DNA of 64,000 bases from Bacillus timonensis (lineage in GTDB: Bacteria > Bacillota > Bacilli > Bacillales > Bacillaceae_L): assembly GCA_020171895.1 (NCBI GenBank), contig JAIVAN010000004.1, positions 62,001 through 126,000 on the forward strand, written 5' to 3'. A model generated the notes under the pieces. It saw nothing but the letters and a program-made list of their open reading frames with translations, was not told the origin of the DNA and ran no database searches. The translations under genes were made by a program, and so were the position numbers. Of the stretch, positions 48,974 through 58,326 are shown piece by piece (position 1 is the first letter of the stretch; each line of letters opens with the position of its first letter).

Positions 48974-50091
48974 ACTCATATGATGCGATTATTGTAGGTG
49001 GTGGAGTTAATGGTGCAGCTATTGCCTACAACCTGTCAAAAAGGGGATTGAAGGTTGCCGTTTTTGAGAAGGAAAAAATCGCAGGTAAATCATCAGGTGC
49101 TGCCGCAGGAATGCTTGCTGCTCAGGCCGAGGTAGAACAAGACGGACCATTATTTACGATTGCAAGAAGAAGTAGAGAAATGTTTCCACAGCTTTCAGAT
49201 GAAATAAAAGAACAGAGTGGCATCGATATTGAATTAATGAACAAAGGGATGTATAAAGTCGCCATTACCAATGAGGAAGAAGTCGAGTTAAAAAAGCTTT
49301 CTTCTTTACAACAGCGACTCGGTGAATGTGCTGAGTGGATAGACCGAGATGAGCTATCGCAGATTGAACCGAATATTTCAAAGGATGTTCGTGGGGCCAT
49401 GTATATTCAAAGAGACGGACATGTATCAGCTCCAGCGCTATCTATTGGATTGATGAGGTCTGCTATTAGGCTTGGAACAGAGTTGTATGAATACACAGAC
49501 GTACAATCTTTTATTGAAGAAAATGGAGTCGTTAAAGGAGTCATGACTGAAAAAGGTCAATTTTTCAGTGGCGTCGTAGTGGTGACAACGGGTGCTTGGA
49601 CAAAAAGAGTTCTCGAAAAGACATCGCTTCATTTAGATATATTCCCTGTCAAAGGAGAATGTTTTTCTGTCAAATCAAACAAACCAATACTTACAGCTAC
49701 ACTCTTTTCCAAGAACTGTTATATCGTCCCAAAGACAGGTGGCAGATTGATTGTTGGTGCGACCATGCAACCACACACATTTGATGAAACCGTTACTGTT
49801 GAAGGCATCGCAACGTTAATGAAACAAGCGATATTATTAGTTCCAGAGATTGCATCAGCACAATGGGAAAAAGCATGGGCGGGCATAAGACCACAAACAA
49901 AGGATGGTCTTCCATACCTAGGGGAACACCCGCATTATAAGGGGCTCTTTGTCGCAGCTGGTCATTATCGCAATGGAATACTCTTAGCACCGTTAACTGG
50001 AAGAGTTCTAGCCGATATGATAACAGGGGAAAAAATTGATCCAATATATAAACATTTTGACTTGAATCGAATAAAAGTAGGGGTGAAATAA
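48970..50091 (+). CDS. thiO: Glycine oxidase ThiO
   Basis: A 373-residue FAD amine oxidase. The Rossmann GGGVNGAAIAYNLSKRG, GKSSGAAAGMLAAQ, LIVGATMQ and GHYRNGILLAP motifs are typical. It oxidises glycine to the dehydroglycine used for the thiazole ring. The ATG overlaps tenI's stop by 4 nt. Confidence 0.94.
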   Translation: MNSYDAIIVGGGVNGAAIAYNLSKRGLKVAVFEKEKIAGKSSGAAAGMLAAQAEVEQDGPLFTIARRSREMFPQLSDEIKEQSGIDIELMNKGMYKVAITNEEEVELKKLSSLQQRLGECAEWIDRDELSQIEPNISKDVRGAMYIQRDGHVSAPALSIGLMRSAIRLGTELYEYTDVQSFIEENGVVKGVMTEKGQFFSGVVVVTTGAWTKRVLEKTSLHLDIFPVKGECFSVKSNKPILTATLFSKNCYIVPKTGGRLIVGATMQPHTFDETVTVEGIATLMKQAILLVPEIASAQWEKAWAGIRPQTKDGLPYLGEHPHYKGLFVAAGHYRNGILLAPLTGRVLADMITGEKIDPIYKHFDLNRIKVGVK

Positions 50092-50295
50092 ATGGAGTTA
50101 ATGATAAATGGTGATTATGTTGAAGTACCATCACATGTGAAAACAATAGCTGATCTATTAACTCATTTTTCATTGGACCAAAAGGTTGTCATTGTGGAAC
50201 ATAATCGGGACATTTTAGAAAAGGGAAATCATCAAGAAACAGTATTGTCAGATCGAGATAAAATTGAAATTGTACATTTTGTAGGAGGCGGATGA
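50092..50295 (+). CDS. thiS: Sulfur carrier protein ThiS
   Basis: A 67-residue ubiquitin-like protein ending in VGGG, the C-terminal Gly that becomes the thiocarboxylate. It begins immediately after the thiO stop. ThiF activates it and ThiG uses its sulfur. Confidence 0.93.
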   Translation: MELMINGDYVEVPSHVKTIADLLTHFSLDQKVVIVEHNRDILEKGNHQETVLSDRDKIEIVHFVGGG

Positions 50296-50296
50296 C

Positions 50297-51064
50297 ATGT
50301 TGAGAATTGGACCATATCAATTTACGTCAAGGTTATTACTAGGGACTGGAAAATATCCGAATTTTGATATCCAAAAGGAAGCAGTTGATGTATCAGGCTC
50401 AGAGATACTAACATTTGCAGTAAGACGAATGAACATTTTTGAAGCAAGTCAACCAAACTTTCTAGAAAAATTGGACCTAAAAAAGTATACATTGCTTCCA
50501 AATACAGCAGGAGCAAAGACAGCTGATGAGGCTGTTAGAATTGCTAAGCTTGCAAAAGCGTCAGGGTTATGTGACATGATTAAAGTAGAAGTCATTGGTT
50601 GTCCCAAGACATTATTACCTGATCCTGTGGAAACATTAAAGGCATCCGAAGAATTATTAAAAGAGGGCTTTATTGTGTTACCATATACTTCAGATGACGT
50701 GCTACTTGCAAAACGTTTAGAGGACTTAGGATGTCATGCGATCATGCCGGGTGCTTCTCCAATAGGTTCAGGACAAGGGATAATAAATCCACTAAACCTT
50801 CAGTTTATCATTGAACAGTCTAAAGTTCCTGTCATTGTCGATGCAGGGGTTGGAACCCCTTCAGATGCTGCCATAGCAATGGAGCTTGGTGCTAACGGTG
50901 TCTTATTAAATACGGCTGTTTCTGGTGCACAGGATCCTGTCAAAATGGCGAAAGCAATGAAGCTTGCCATCGAAGCGGGTCGTTTAGGGTTTGAAGCAGG
51001 TCGCATTCCAAAAAAACAGTATGCAACAGCAAGTAGCCCTATGGAAGGGATGAGCATTAGTTGA
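50297..51064 (+). CDS. thiG: Thiazole synthase ThiG
   Basis: 255 residues. [33 protein letters not shown] with the Schiff-base Lys, [12 protein letters not shown] and [12 protein letters not shown] are diagnostic. It builds the thiazole phosphate from DXP, dehydroglycine and ThiS-COSH. It overlaps thiF by 4 nt. Confidence 0.96.
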   Translation: MLRIGPYQFTSRLLLGTGKYPNFDIQKEAVDVSGSEILTFAVRRMNIFEASQPNFLEKLDLKKYTLLPNTAGAKTADEAVRIAKLAKASGLCDMIKVEVIGCPKTLLPDPVETLKASEELLKEGFIVLPYTSDDVLLAKRLEDLGCHAIMPGASPIGSGQGIINPLNLQFIIEQSKVPVIVDAGVGTPSDAAIAMELGANGVLLNTAVSGAQDPVKMAKAMKLAIEAGRLGFEAGRIPKKQYATASSPMEGMSIS

Positions 51065-52080
51065 GTGATAGATATTCACGCCAAGAAATATTTGCTCCAA
51101 TTGGAGTAAGTGGTCAAGAAAAGATTCGTCAGAAGCATGTACTAGTAATTGGTGCGGGTGCGTTAGGGACAGGTAGTGCAGAAGCGCTTGTACGAGCAGG
51201 TATTGGAAAACTTACGATTGTGGACCGCGATTACGTCGAGTGGAGCAATCTTCAACGACAGCAGCTTTATGTCGAAGAAGATGCAATCAACCGTATTCCA
51301 AAAGCTGTCGCTGCTGAGCGTAGGTTGGCTTCCGTCAATTCTGATGTCGAAATTACAGCACATGTCATGGATGTGTCTGTAGAAGAAATTGAAAATCTAA
51401 TTATGGGTGTCGATTTAATCATTGATGCCACTGATAATTTTGATATAAGAATGATGATGAATGATATATCCCAGAAGCACAAAATTCCATGGATTTACGG
51501 TGCTTGCGTTGGGAGTTATGGGATTAGCTATACCATTTTACCGGGTAAATCTCCTTGCTTACAGTGTTTATTGGAATCGGTTCCTCTAGGAGGACTAACT
51601 TGTGATACAGCAGGAATTATTAGTCCAGCAGTTCAAATGGTTGTGGCCTATCAAGTGACAGAGGCATTAAAAATATTAGTAGAAGATGAGGATGCACTAA
51701 GAAAGAAACTAGTGTCATTTGATTTATGGAAAAATCAACATACCGCCATAAATGTAGACAGGGTGAAAAAGGAAAATTGTTTATCGTGTGGGAGTGAGCC
51801 AACTTACCCATACCTCTCTTATGAAAATCAAACAAAAACGGCGATATTATGCGGAAGGGATTCCGTTCAAATCCGTCCAGCAGAAAAGGTAGAGCGGGAC
51901 TTAGAACAACTCGAAAAACTATTGCTTACCCAAGGAGGAAAGGTAGAACGAAATCCATTCCTATTAGCCTTTACAACAAACACTCACCGAATGGTCATCT
52001 TCAAAGATGGACGCGTACTTATACACGGAACAAAGGATATTACCGAAGCAAAATCGTTATATCATCGATATTTAGGTTGA
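51061..52080 (+). CDS. thiF: ThiS adenylyltransferase ThiF (MoeB/ThiF family)
   Basis: 339 residues, an E1-like enzyme. [17 protein letters not shown] binds [12 protein letters not shown] and CLQCL / CLSC..CGS supply the conserved Asp and zinc or sulfur cysteines. The start is TTG, overlapping the thiG stop (TTGA). It adenylates ThiS. Last gene before a double repeat that separates it from thiD. Confidence 0.92.
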   Translation: MSDRYSRQEIFAPIGVSGQEKIRQKHVLVIGAGALGTGSAEALVRAGIGKLTIVDRDYVEWSNLQRQQLYVEEDAINRIPKAVAAERRLASVNSDVEITAHVMDVSVEEIENLIMGVDLIIDATDNFDIRMMMNDISQKHKIPWIYGACVGSYGISYTILPGKSPCLQCLLESVPLGGLTCDTAGIISPAVQMVVAYQVTEALKILVEDEDALRKKLVSFDLWKNQHTAINVDRVKKENCLSCGSEPTYPYLSYENQTKTAILCGRDSVQIRPAEKVERDLEQLEKLLLTQGGKVERNPFLLAFTTNTHRMVIFKDGRVLIHGTKDITEAKSLYHRYLG

Positions 52081-52107
52081 AACTTAAAGGCTGACTTCTA
52101 ATAAATG

Positions 52108-52351
52108 AGAATTTGCTCCATGAAGGATGGAATGTGAACTTTTACCTTAATAGAATGTTGGCATTTAATTAATTTCTGCGTGTTAACCGAAGAAGAAGGA
52201 CCGAGACTCCAGCAGGAGATGTGCCGGACCCCGGACCCCACAGGCGCAGCCGAAGAGGCTCAAGTGGCACCCTGCGGAAAGCGAGGTTCCTGCAACGTAG
52301 GTTAACACACCTTATAAAGCGTCGTATTTTCAGGGTAGACTTCCATGCAAT
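52108..52351 (+). repeat. Palindromic repeat, copy F (tandem unit 1, inside thi operon)
   Basis: Core 52180-52308, GTGTTAACC ... GGTTAACAC. Flanks ATTTGCTCCATGAAGGATG and TATTTTCAGGGTAGAC match the family. Confidence 0.88.
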
Positions 52352-52593
52352 TGAGCATTTGCACCATGAAGGATGAAAATCTGAACTTGAATTTTGCTTG
52401 TATATAGAATGTTGACATTTAAGTAATTCATGCGTGTTAACCGTAGTGGAAGGACCGAGACTCCTGCGGGATAAGCGCTGGACTGGAGACCCCACAGGCG
52501 AAGCCGAGGAGGCTCCAGGAGCGCCCCGCGGAAAGCGAGGTTCCTGCAACGAAGGCTAACACCCCATATACAGTGTCATATTTTCAGGGTAGC
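52352..52593 (+). repeat. Palindromic repeat, copy G (tandem unit 2, inside thi operon)
   Basis: Core 52434-52562, 254 bp after copy F, in the same orientation. It ends 23 bp before thiD. The GAGACTCCTGCGGGA and CGCCCCGCGGAAAGCGAG blocks are conserved. Confidence 0.88.
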
Positions 52594-52615
52594 AAAAAGA
52601 AATTGAGGTGAAAAA

Positions 52616-53422
52616 ATGACTATATATAAAGCGCTAACAATTGCTGGCTCAGATAGTGGTGGTGGAGCAGGAATTCAAGCAGACCTAAAAACATTCCAAG
52701 AACTAGACGTGTACGGAATGTCAGCAATCACAGCTGTAACTGCTCAAAATACACTAGGTGTTCAGGGCGTTTATCCACTTGAAGTAGATGCGATTGTTGA
52801 ACAAATCAAATCAGTAGCCGCCGACCTTCGTCCCCATGCTATCAAAACGGGTATGCTTTTCAGTAGCCAACTCATTCGTGCAATATGTACAGAATTAAAG
52901 AATGCTAGATTACTAAAAATCATCGTCGACCCGGTTATGGTTGCAAAAGGAGGAGCTTCTCTACTTCAAGAAGAAGCTATAGTTGCATTAAAAAATGAAC
53001 TCTTACCAATAGCGTACGTGGTAACCCCTAACATTCCAGAAGCTGAAGTATTAACAGGGATGAAAATTGAAACGTTAGACGATCGAAAAGAAGCTGCAAC
53101 ACTCATTCATCGTCTAGGTGCCAAACATGTCGTAATGAAAGGTGGACATGACACTGGGGACGTTGTAATAGATCTACTATTTGACGGAAGTGATTTTACT
53201 GAACTCTATCATCCTCGTAAACATACAAAACACACACATGGAACAGGCTGTACATTTGCAGCAGCCATAACAGCTGAAATTGCAAAAGGGAAATCAGTTC
53301 TAGAAGCGGTTAAGACAGCAAAAGCATTTATTCAAGCTGCGATAGAGGATGAATTAGCAATTGGTTCAGGACATGGACCAACGAATCATTCGGCTTACAG
53401 AAAGCGAAGTGTAATAGCATAA
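52616..53422 (+). CDS. thiD: HMP/HMP-phosphate kinase ThiD
   Basis: 268 residues, ribokinase fold. AGSDSGGGAGIQADLKTFQEL, VDPVMVAKGG, TPNIPEAEVL and HTHGTGCTFAAAI (anion hole and catalytic Asp/Cys region) are diagnostic. It phosphorylates HMP twice, linking TenA/YkoEDC salvage to ThiE. RBS TTGAGGTG. Confidence 0.95.
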   Translation: MTIYKALTIAGSDSGGGAGIQADLKTFQELDVYGMSAITAVTAQNTLGVQGVYPLEVDAIVEQIKSVAADLRPHAIKTGMLFSSQLIRAICTELKNARLLKIIVDPVMVAKGGASLLQEEAIVALKNELLPIAYVVTPNIPEAEVLTGMKIETLDDRKEAATLIHRLGAKHVVMKGGHDTGDVVIDLLFDGSDFTELYHPRKHTKHTHGTGCTFAAAITAEIAKGKSVLEAVKTAKAFIQAAIEDELAIGSGHGPTNHSAYRKRSVIA

Positions 53423-54060
53423 TGTATGATGTAAAAAGTAGCTTGCAGCTATACTTTGTGATGGGAAGTCCTAATTGTCTTCATAACCCAAAAGAAGTTT
53501 TAACACAGGCAATTCAAGGCGGTGTTACTTGTTTTCAGTTTCGCGAAAAAGGAAAGAACTGCTTAAAAGGAGTGGAGAGATTTTCACTGGCTCTGGAACT
53601 GAAAGAAATTTGCCGAAAATACAATGTTCCCTTTATTGTAAATGATGATATTGATTTGGCTCTCGAATTAGATGCTGATGGTGTTCATATTGGACAAGAT
53701 GATGCGCCAATTCTTAAAGTGAGGGAGCAAATCGGCACAAAAATATTAGGAGTCTCAGCTCACAACCTAGAAGAAGCAAGAAATGCGATTGAGCATGGTG
53801 CTGATTATTTAGGTGTTGGTCCAATGTATGAGACCAAAACGAAAGCCGATATTAGAGAAATACAAGGGCCAACTATTATAGATGAAATTAGAGGTGCAGG
53901 GATTCTCATTCCGATTGTCGGTATTGGAGGAATCAGCTTGGGGAAAATAAGACCGATCATGACAGCAGGAGCTGATGGTATTGCAGTTATCTCGGCCATT
54001 AGCCAAGCAAAATCACCGAAGAAAATGGCGAAAGAGCTAATAAAGGAACTGCAGGGCTGA
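53422..54060 (+). CDS. thiE: Thiamin phosphate synthase ThiE
   Basis: 212 residues. VTCFQFREK, FIVNDDIDLALELDADGVHIGQDD, LGVSAHN and GIGGIS are canonical ThiE motifs. It joins HMP-PP and thiazole phosphate. The ATG overlaps the thiD stop (TAATG). It ends the thi operon. Confidence 0.95.
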   Translation: MYDVKSSLQLYFVMGSPNCLHNPKEVLTQAIQGGVTCFQFREKGKNCLKGVERFSLALELKEICRKYNVPFIVNDDIDLALELDADGVHIGQDDAPILKVREQIGTKILGVSAHNLEEARNAIEHGADYLGVGPMYETKTKADIREIQGPTIIDEIRGAGILIPIVGIGGISLGKIRPIMTAGADGIAVISAISQAKSPKKMAKELIKELQG

Positions 54061-54080
54061 ATTTGTCGAAAAAGTATTAA

Positions 54081-54108
54081 TTGACAAAATTGTGTCCACA
54101 GTGATAAT
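54081..54108 (+). promoter_or_regulatory. SigA promoter of the bmr leader
   Basis: TTGACA and GATAAT with 16 bp between, about 50 nt before the first leader peptide. Confidence 0.7.
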
Positions 54109-54156
54109 CTAACAAAGGAAAATAAATACAAAAATTATGAAAAGGAGGGGTGCGAA

Positions 54157-54231
54157 ATGAAAAAGTTCATCATTGGAGTCAATTCACAATTAAATATTTT
54201 CGTAACCTGTCCTTTAAACGTGATTCTTTAA
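54157..54231 (+). CDS. bmrB: BmrB-like leader peptide (24 codons)
   Basis: ATG with AAAGGAGGGG 6 nt upstream encodes a hydrophobic 24-residue peptide (starts MKKFIIGVNSQLN, ends NVIL). Codons 15-18 (positions 54201-54210, CGTAACCTGT) are exactly complementary to the 5' arm of the downstream terminator. B. subtilis bmrCD is controlled by ribosome-mediated attenuation through the leader peptide BmrB; this is its positional equivalent but shorter. Confidence 0.75.
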   Translation: MKKFIIGVNSQLNIFVTCPLNVIL

Positions 54232-54273
54232 AGAAATGACCTTTTCTTTTTAAGTTTATTTACTTGTTTAAAA

Positions 54274-54308
54274 CACAGGTTACGGTCTCCGTAACGTGTG
54301 CATTTTTT
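54274..54308 (+). terminator. Attenuator terminator 1
   Basis: CACAGGTTACGG pairs with CCGTAACGTGTG (one mismatch), then CATTTTTT. Its 5' arm can pair instead with 54201-54210 in the leader ORF. Confidence 0.85.
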
Positions 54309-54319
54309 ATGCTTTTTTT

Positions 54320-54357
54320 AGGCATATCGCATTGGTGCGGTATGCCTTTTTATTTTT
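54320..54357 (+). terminator. Attenuator terminator 2
   Basis: AGGCATATCGCA pairs with TGCGGTATGCCT (one wobble), then TTTTATTTTTATT. A second strong stop 11 bp after the first. Confidence 0.85.
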
Positions 54358-54425
54358 ATTGGGAACTACAATCTCTTAAGATTGTTGATTCATATATTTT
54401 ATAAAAATAAAAGGAGGACAAGAAA

Positions 54426-54482
54426 ATGAATGTAGTTGTAATGATTGGAATGAAGTATGTAGGAGATCTAGAAGGTGGCTAG
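54426..54482 (+). CDS. Second small leader peptide (18 codons)
   Basis: ATG with AAGGAGGAC 7 nt upstream; Met/Val-rich 18-residue peptide ending GDLEGG, TAG 35 nt before bmrC. The strong ribosome site suggests it is translated. It may couple ribosomes to bmrC or be a second sensing element. Confidence 0.55.
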   Translation: MNVVVMIGMKYVGDLEGG

Positions 54483-54517
54483 TTACGTTATACGGACTTT
54501 GAGAGGAGAGGACACAT

Positions 54518-56275
54518 ATGTTTTCGGTACTAAAAAAATTAGCATGGTTTTTTAAACAATATTGGAGAAGGTATACAGTTGCGATTTTATTGTTAATTGT
54601 TGTTGGGATTCTAGAGATCATCCCTCCAAAATTAATTGGTGTAGCAATAGATGAGATTTTTGTAGGTAGTTTAACAAGTGATAAATTACTCCAATATCTC
54701 TTATTTTTAGGTGGCTTAACCATTGTGATTTATGCGATCACATATACGTGGATGTATCAGTTGTTTGGAGGAGCTTTTTTAGTTGAAAGAATTCTCCGTG
54801 GCAGATTTATGAAACATCTAGTGAAGATGACCCCTACTTTTTATGAGAAGAATCGTACTGGTGATTTAATGGCACGAGCAACAAATGATTTAAAGGCAAT
54901 TTCTCAAACAGCAGGTTTTGGAATACTAACACTCATTGATTCGAGTGTATTTATGTTAACAATTCTCTTTACGATGGGCATTTTAATCAGTTGGAAATTA
55001 ACATTTGCAGCCCTATTGCCTTTACCAATTATGGCAGTTGCAATGAATATTTACGGCAAGAAAATTCATCAACGCTTTACGGAATCACAGGATGCGTTTG
55101 GCGACATGAATGACCAAGTACTTGAATCGATTGCAGGTGTTCGAGTGATCCGAGCTTACGTTCAGGAAAAAGCAGATCAGCATCGCTTTCATCAGTTAAC
55201 TGAAGATGTTTTCCGTAAAAATGTCAATGTAGCAAAAATTGATGCACTCTTTGAGCCGACTATCAAAATTCTGGTTGGGATGAGTTATTTAATTGGTCTA
55301 GGTTATGGAGCATATCTTGTATTCCATAACACCATTACACTAGGTGAGTTAGTGTCATTTAACGTTTATTTAGGGATGTTAATTTGGCCGATGTTTGCAA
55401 TTGGGGAATTAATCAATATTATGCAACGTGGGAATGCATCACTTGATCGTGTAACGGAAACGTTGTCATATAAAGCTGACGTGACGAATCACACACAACC
55501 AGTGAAAGTGCATATGCCTGATGAAATCAGATATAACGAGGTTACGTTTCAATACCCTACTTCAACGGTAAAAAATCTTGAGAATGTTTCATTCTCTATT
55601 CATCGAGGACAAACGCTTGGAGTTGTCGGGAAGACGGGGAGTGGTAAAACAACATTAGTGAAGCAACTATTACGAGAATATCCGTTAGGAGAAGGAGAAA
55701 TTTCAATTTCTAATGTTCCACTTGAACGAATTCCAGTTGAAGATGTTCAAGGCTGGATTGGGTATGTCCCACAAGACCACGTTTTATTTTCACGTACAGT
55801 AAAGGAAAATATTCTATTTGGCCGAAAAGATGCAACCGAAGAAGAGTTAAATAATGCAATTGATTCTGCTGCGTTTCGTAAGGATTTAACGATGCTTCCA
55901 CAAGGTTTGCAAACTTTAGTTGGTGAAAAGGGAGTCGCCCTGTCTGGAGGACAGAAACAGCGTATATCAATTGCGAGAGCATTAATCGTCAATCCTGAAA
56001 TATTAATTTTAGACGATTCACTATCAGCAGTTGATGCAAAAACAGAAGCGAAAATCATTGATAATATCCGTACGGAACGTGCTGGAAAAACAACAATTAT
56101 AACAACACATCGTCTCTCGGCTGTAGAGCATGCAGATTGGATTGTCGTGTTGGATGACGGAAAAATTGTAGAAGAAGGTACGCATGAACAGTTGTTACAA
56201 AACAACGGCTGGTATAAAGTTCAATACGATCGCCAGCAAGTTGAAGAGATGACAGAAAGTGAGGTGTCTGTATGA
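54518..56275 (+). CDS. bmrC: Heterodimeric multidrug ABC transporter subunit BmrC
   Basis: 585 residues, same length as B. subtilis BmrC (YheI). Six membrane helices, then an ABC domain: Walker A GKTGSGKTT, signature LSGGQKQR, and Walker B ILILDDSLSAVD, in which D replaces the catalytic Glu. That degenerate site is typical of this subunit of heterodimeric exporters. RBS GAGAGGAGAGG. It overlaps bmrD by 4 nt. Exports antibiotics and dyes with BmrD. Confidence 0.93.
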   Translation: MFSVLKKLAWFFKQYWRRYTVAILLLIVVGILEIIPPKLIGVAIDEIFVGSLTSDKLLQYLLFLGGLTIVIYAITYTWMYQLFGGAFLVERILRGRFMKHLVKMTPTFYEKNRTGDLMARATNDLKAISQTAGFGILTLIDSSVFMLTILFTMGILISWKLTFAALLPLPIMAVAMNIYGKKIHQRFTESQDAFGDMNDQVLESIAGVRVIRAYVQEKADQHRFHQLTEDVFRKNVNVAKIDALFEPTIKILVGMSYLIGLGYGAYLVFHNTITLGELVSFNVYLGMLIWPMFAIGELINIMQRGNASLDRVTETLSYKADVTNHTQPVKVHMPDEIRYNEVTFQYPTSTVKNLENVSFSIHRGQTLGVVGKTGSGKTTLVKQLLREYPLGEGEISISNVPLERIPVEDVQGWIGYVPQDHVLFSRTVKENILFGRKDATEEELNNAIDSAAFRKDLTMLPQGLQTLVGEKGVALSGGQKQRISIARALIVNPEILILDDSLSAVDAKTEAKIIDNIRTERAGKTTIITTHRLSAVEHADWIVVLDDGKIVEEGTHEQLLQNNGWYKVQYDRQQVEEMTESEVSV

Positions 56276-58290
56276 GTGTAGGAAAACGCCTCTTTCAATA
56301 TGCATTATTGTATAAAAGAACAATATTACTCGCACTTGTGATGTTAACCGTTGCAGTTGCTACAGAATTGACGGGACCTTTTATCGCTAAAACAATGATT
56401 GATGACCATATTCTAGGAATAGAAAATGTATGGTATGAGTCAGAAAAAAGTAAAGAATCTGTAGAATACAAAGGGTCATGGTATAAACGTTCTGATAATT
56501 TTTCTTCTGACGAGGAACAAGGAGATGAGGCGAGAATTTTACAAGTGGGTCGCTCGTATTATTTTCTTGAAGGATCGATCACATTTGATGGAGAGCGAAC
56601 GATCGAGAATGGTAAGTTAAAAATTACTCGTGGAGAAGAGACCGCTATATACGAAGCGGAAAAGCTAAGTGCAAACGAATTGCTAGCTTTTTATAGTCCA
56701 CAGGTTCCAAAATTAATCAACTTAATTGCGATATATTTTGGGTTAATTATCATTTCGTCGCTTTTTCAATATGGTCAGCGTTATTATCTACAAGTGTCTT
56801 CAAACCGTATTATTCAAAGAATGCGTGAGGATGTGTTTGGACATATTCAGAAGTTACCTATTAAATACTTCGACAATCTTCCAGCAGGAAAGGTTGTCTC
56901 GCGTATTACAAATGATACAGAAGCGATTCGAGACTTATACGTTACAGTTTTAGCAAACTTCTTCACAGGGGTAATCTACATTACTGGGATTTTTATCGCT
57001 TTGTTTTTACTAGAAGCTAAGCTTGCGATGATTTGTTTAGTGTTAATTCCAATCCTGATCATTTGGATTAAAATTTATCGCAAATACGCATCAAAGTATA
57101 ACCATAAAATTCGTTCGATTTTGAGTGATATTAACGGCATGATTAATGAGTCCATTCAAGGAATGACAATTATTCAAGCATTCAAGCGTCAAAAAGAAAC
57201 GAATAAAGAATTCGAAGGATTAAATGAGGCGCATTTTACGTACCAAAACAAGCTTTTAAATTTAAATGCGTTGACGTCACACAATTTAGTAAATGTGTTA
57301 AGGAATCTTTCCTTTGTTGCATTGATTTGGTATTTTGGCGGAGCTTCCCTTGGTGTAGGTTCAGCGATTTCAATTGGTGTTCTATATGCTTTTGTCGATT
57401 ACTTGAATCGCCTATTCCACCCAATAACAGGGATGGTTAACCAATTAGCCATTTTAGAGCAATCGTTAGTAGCGGCTGAACGTGTATTTACACTACTTGA
57501 TGAAAAAGGAGTAGAGGTTAGCGAGGAGCAGCTTGAAAGATATAAAGGAAATGTTGTTTTTGATAAAGTAAACTTCGGGTATAAAGAAGGAGAATATGTC
57601 TTAAAGGATATTAGCTTTGAAGCGAAGCAAGGGGAAACAGTTGCTTTAGTCGGCCATACTGGATCGGGGAAAAGCTCTATAATGAATTTACTTTTCCGTT
57701 TTTACGACATTCAAGAAGGTAAGATTCTAATTGATGGAAAGGATGTAAATGACATTCCTAAGCAAATGCTTCGAAAGCATATGGGTATTGTTCTCCAGGA
57801 CCCATTCTTATTTACAGGTACTGTTGCTTCCAATGTTAGCCTTGATGACCCATCTATTTCAAGAGAAAAGGTAGAACAGGCTTTGAGAGATGTTGGAGCT
57901 GATAAACTGTTGAAGAATTTACCAAATGGTTTCGACGAACCAGTCATTGAAAAAGGAAGTACACTATCTTCTGGACAACGCCAGTTAATTTCTTTTGCAC
58001 GAGCACTTGCTTTTAATCCTGCAATTTTAGTATTAGACGAAGCAACTGCTAGCATTGATACAGAGACAGAAGCAGTCATTCAAGAAGCACTAGAGGTATT
58101 AAAGAAAGGTAGAACAACGTTTATCATTGCCCATCGACTATCTACTATTAAAAATGCAGACCAGATCCTTGTGTTAGACAGAGGGAAGATAGTAGAGCGT
58201 GGAAGCCACGATGAATTAATGTTGAATCAAGGTAAGTATTATCAAATGTATCAGTTACAGCAAGGTAAGAATGAAAATCTAGCTGGATAA
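56272..58290 (+). CDS. bmrD: Heterodimeric multidrug ABC transporter subunit BmrD
   Basis: 672 residues (BmrD/YheH is 673). It has an extended extracytoplasmic loop of about 90 residues between helices 1 and 2 (VWYESEKSKESVEYKGSWY...). The ABC domain carries the catalytic Glu (ILVLDEATASID) but a modified signature LSSGQRQL (LSSGQ instead of LSGGQ). This complements BmrC and gives one working ATP site. Terminator follows. Confidence 0.93.
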   Translation: MSVGKRLFQYALLYKRTILLALVMLTVAVATELTGPFIAKTMIDDHILGIENVWYESEKSKESVEYKGSWYKRSDNFSSDEEQGDEARILQVGRSYYFLEGSITFDGERTIENGKLKITRGEETAIYEAEKLSANELLAFYSPQVPKLINLIAIYFGLIIISSLFQYGQRYYLQVSSNRIIQRMREDVFGHIQKLPIKYFDNLPAGKVVSRITNDTEAIRDLYVTVLANFFTGVIYITGIFIALFLLEAKLAMICLVLIPILIIWIKIYRKYASKYNHKIRSILSDINGMINESIQGMTIIQAFKRQKETNKEFEGLNEAHFTYQNKLLNLNALTSHNLVNVLRNLSFVALIWYFGGASLGVGSAISIGVLYAFVDYLNRLFHPITGMVNQLAILEQSLVAAERVFTLLDEKGVEVSEEQLERYKGNVVFDKVNFGYKEGEYVLKDISFEAKQGETVALVGHTGSGKSSIMNLLFRFYDIQEGKILIDGKDVNDIPKQMLRKHMGIVLQDPFLFTGTVASNVSLDDPSISREKVEQALRDVGADKLLKNLPNGFDEPVIEKGSTLSSGQRQLISFARALAFNPAILVLDEATASIDTETEAVIQEALEVLKKGRTTFIIAHRLSTIKNADQILVLDRGKIVERGSHDELMLNQGKYYQMYQLQQGKNENLAG

Positions 58291-58292
58291 TA

Positions 58293-58326
58293 GAGAAGGC
58301 TGTTAGTTGTGCTAACAGCCTTTTAA
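58293..58326. terminator. Terminator between convergent genes
   Basis: AAGGCTGTTAG pairs with CTAACAGCCTT, then TTTAAT. Confidence 0.82.

Noticed and set aside
52169-52549. Open minus-strand frame of 126 codons, and similar frames at 3786-4029, 6296-6520 and 24736-25198
   Set aside because: They run through the palindromic repeats, are rich in Arg/Leu/Ser/Pro from the GC-rich core, recur in every copy in several frames and have no ribosome sites.
55747-56205. Long antisense frame (152 codons) within bmrC
   Set aside because: It mirrors the conserved ABC domain of the sense gene and has no start signals.
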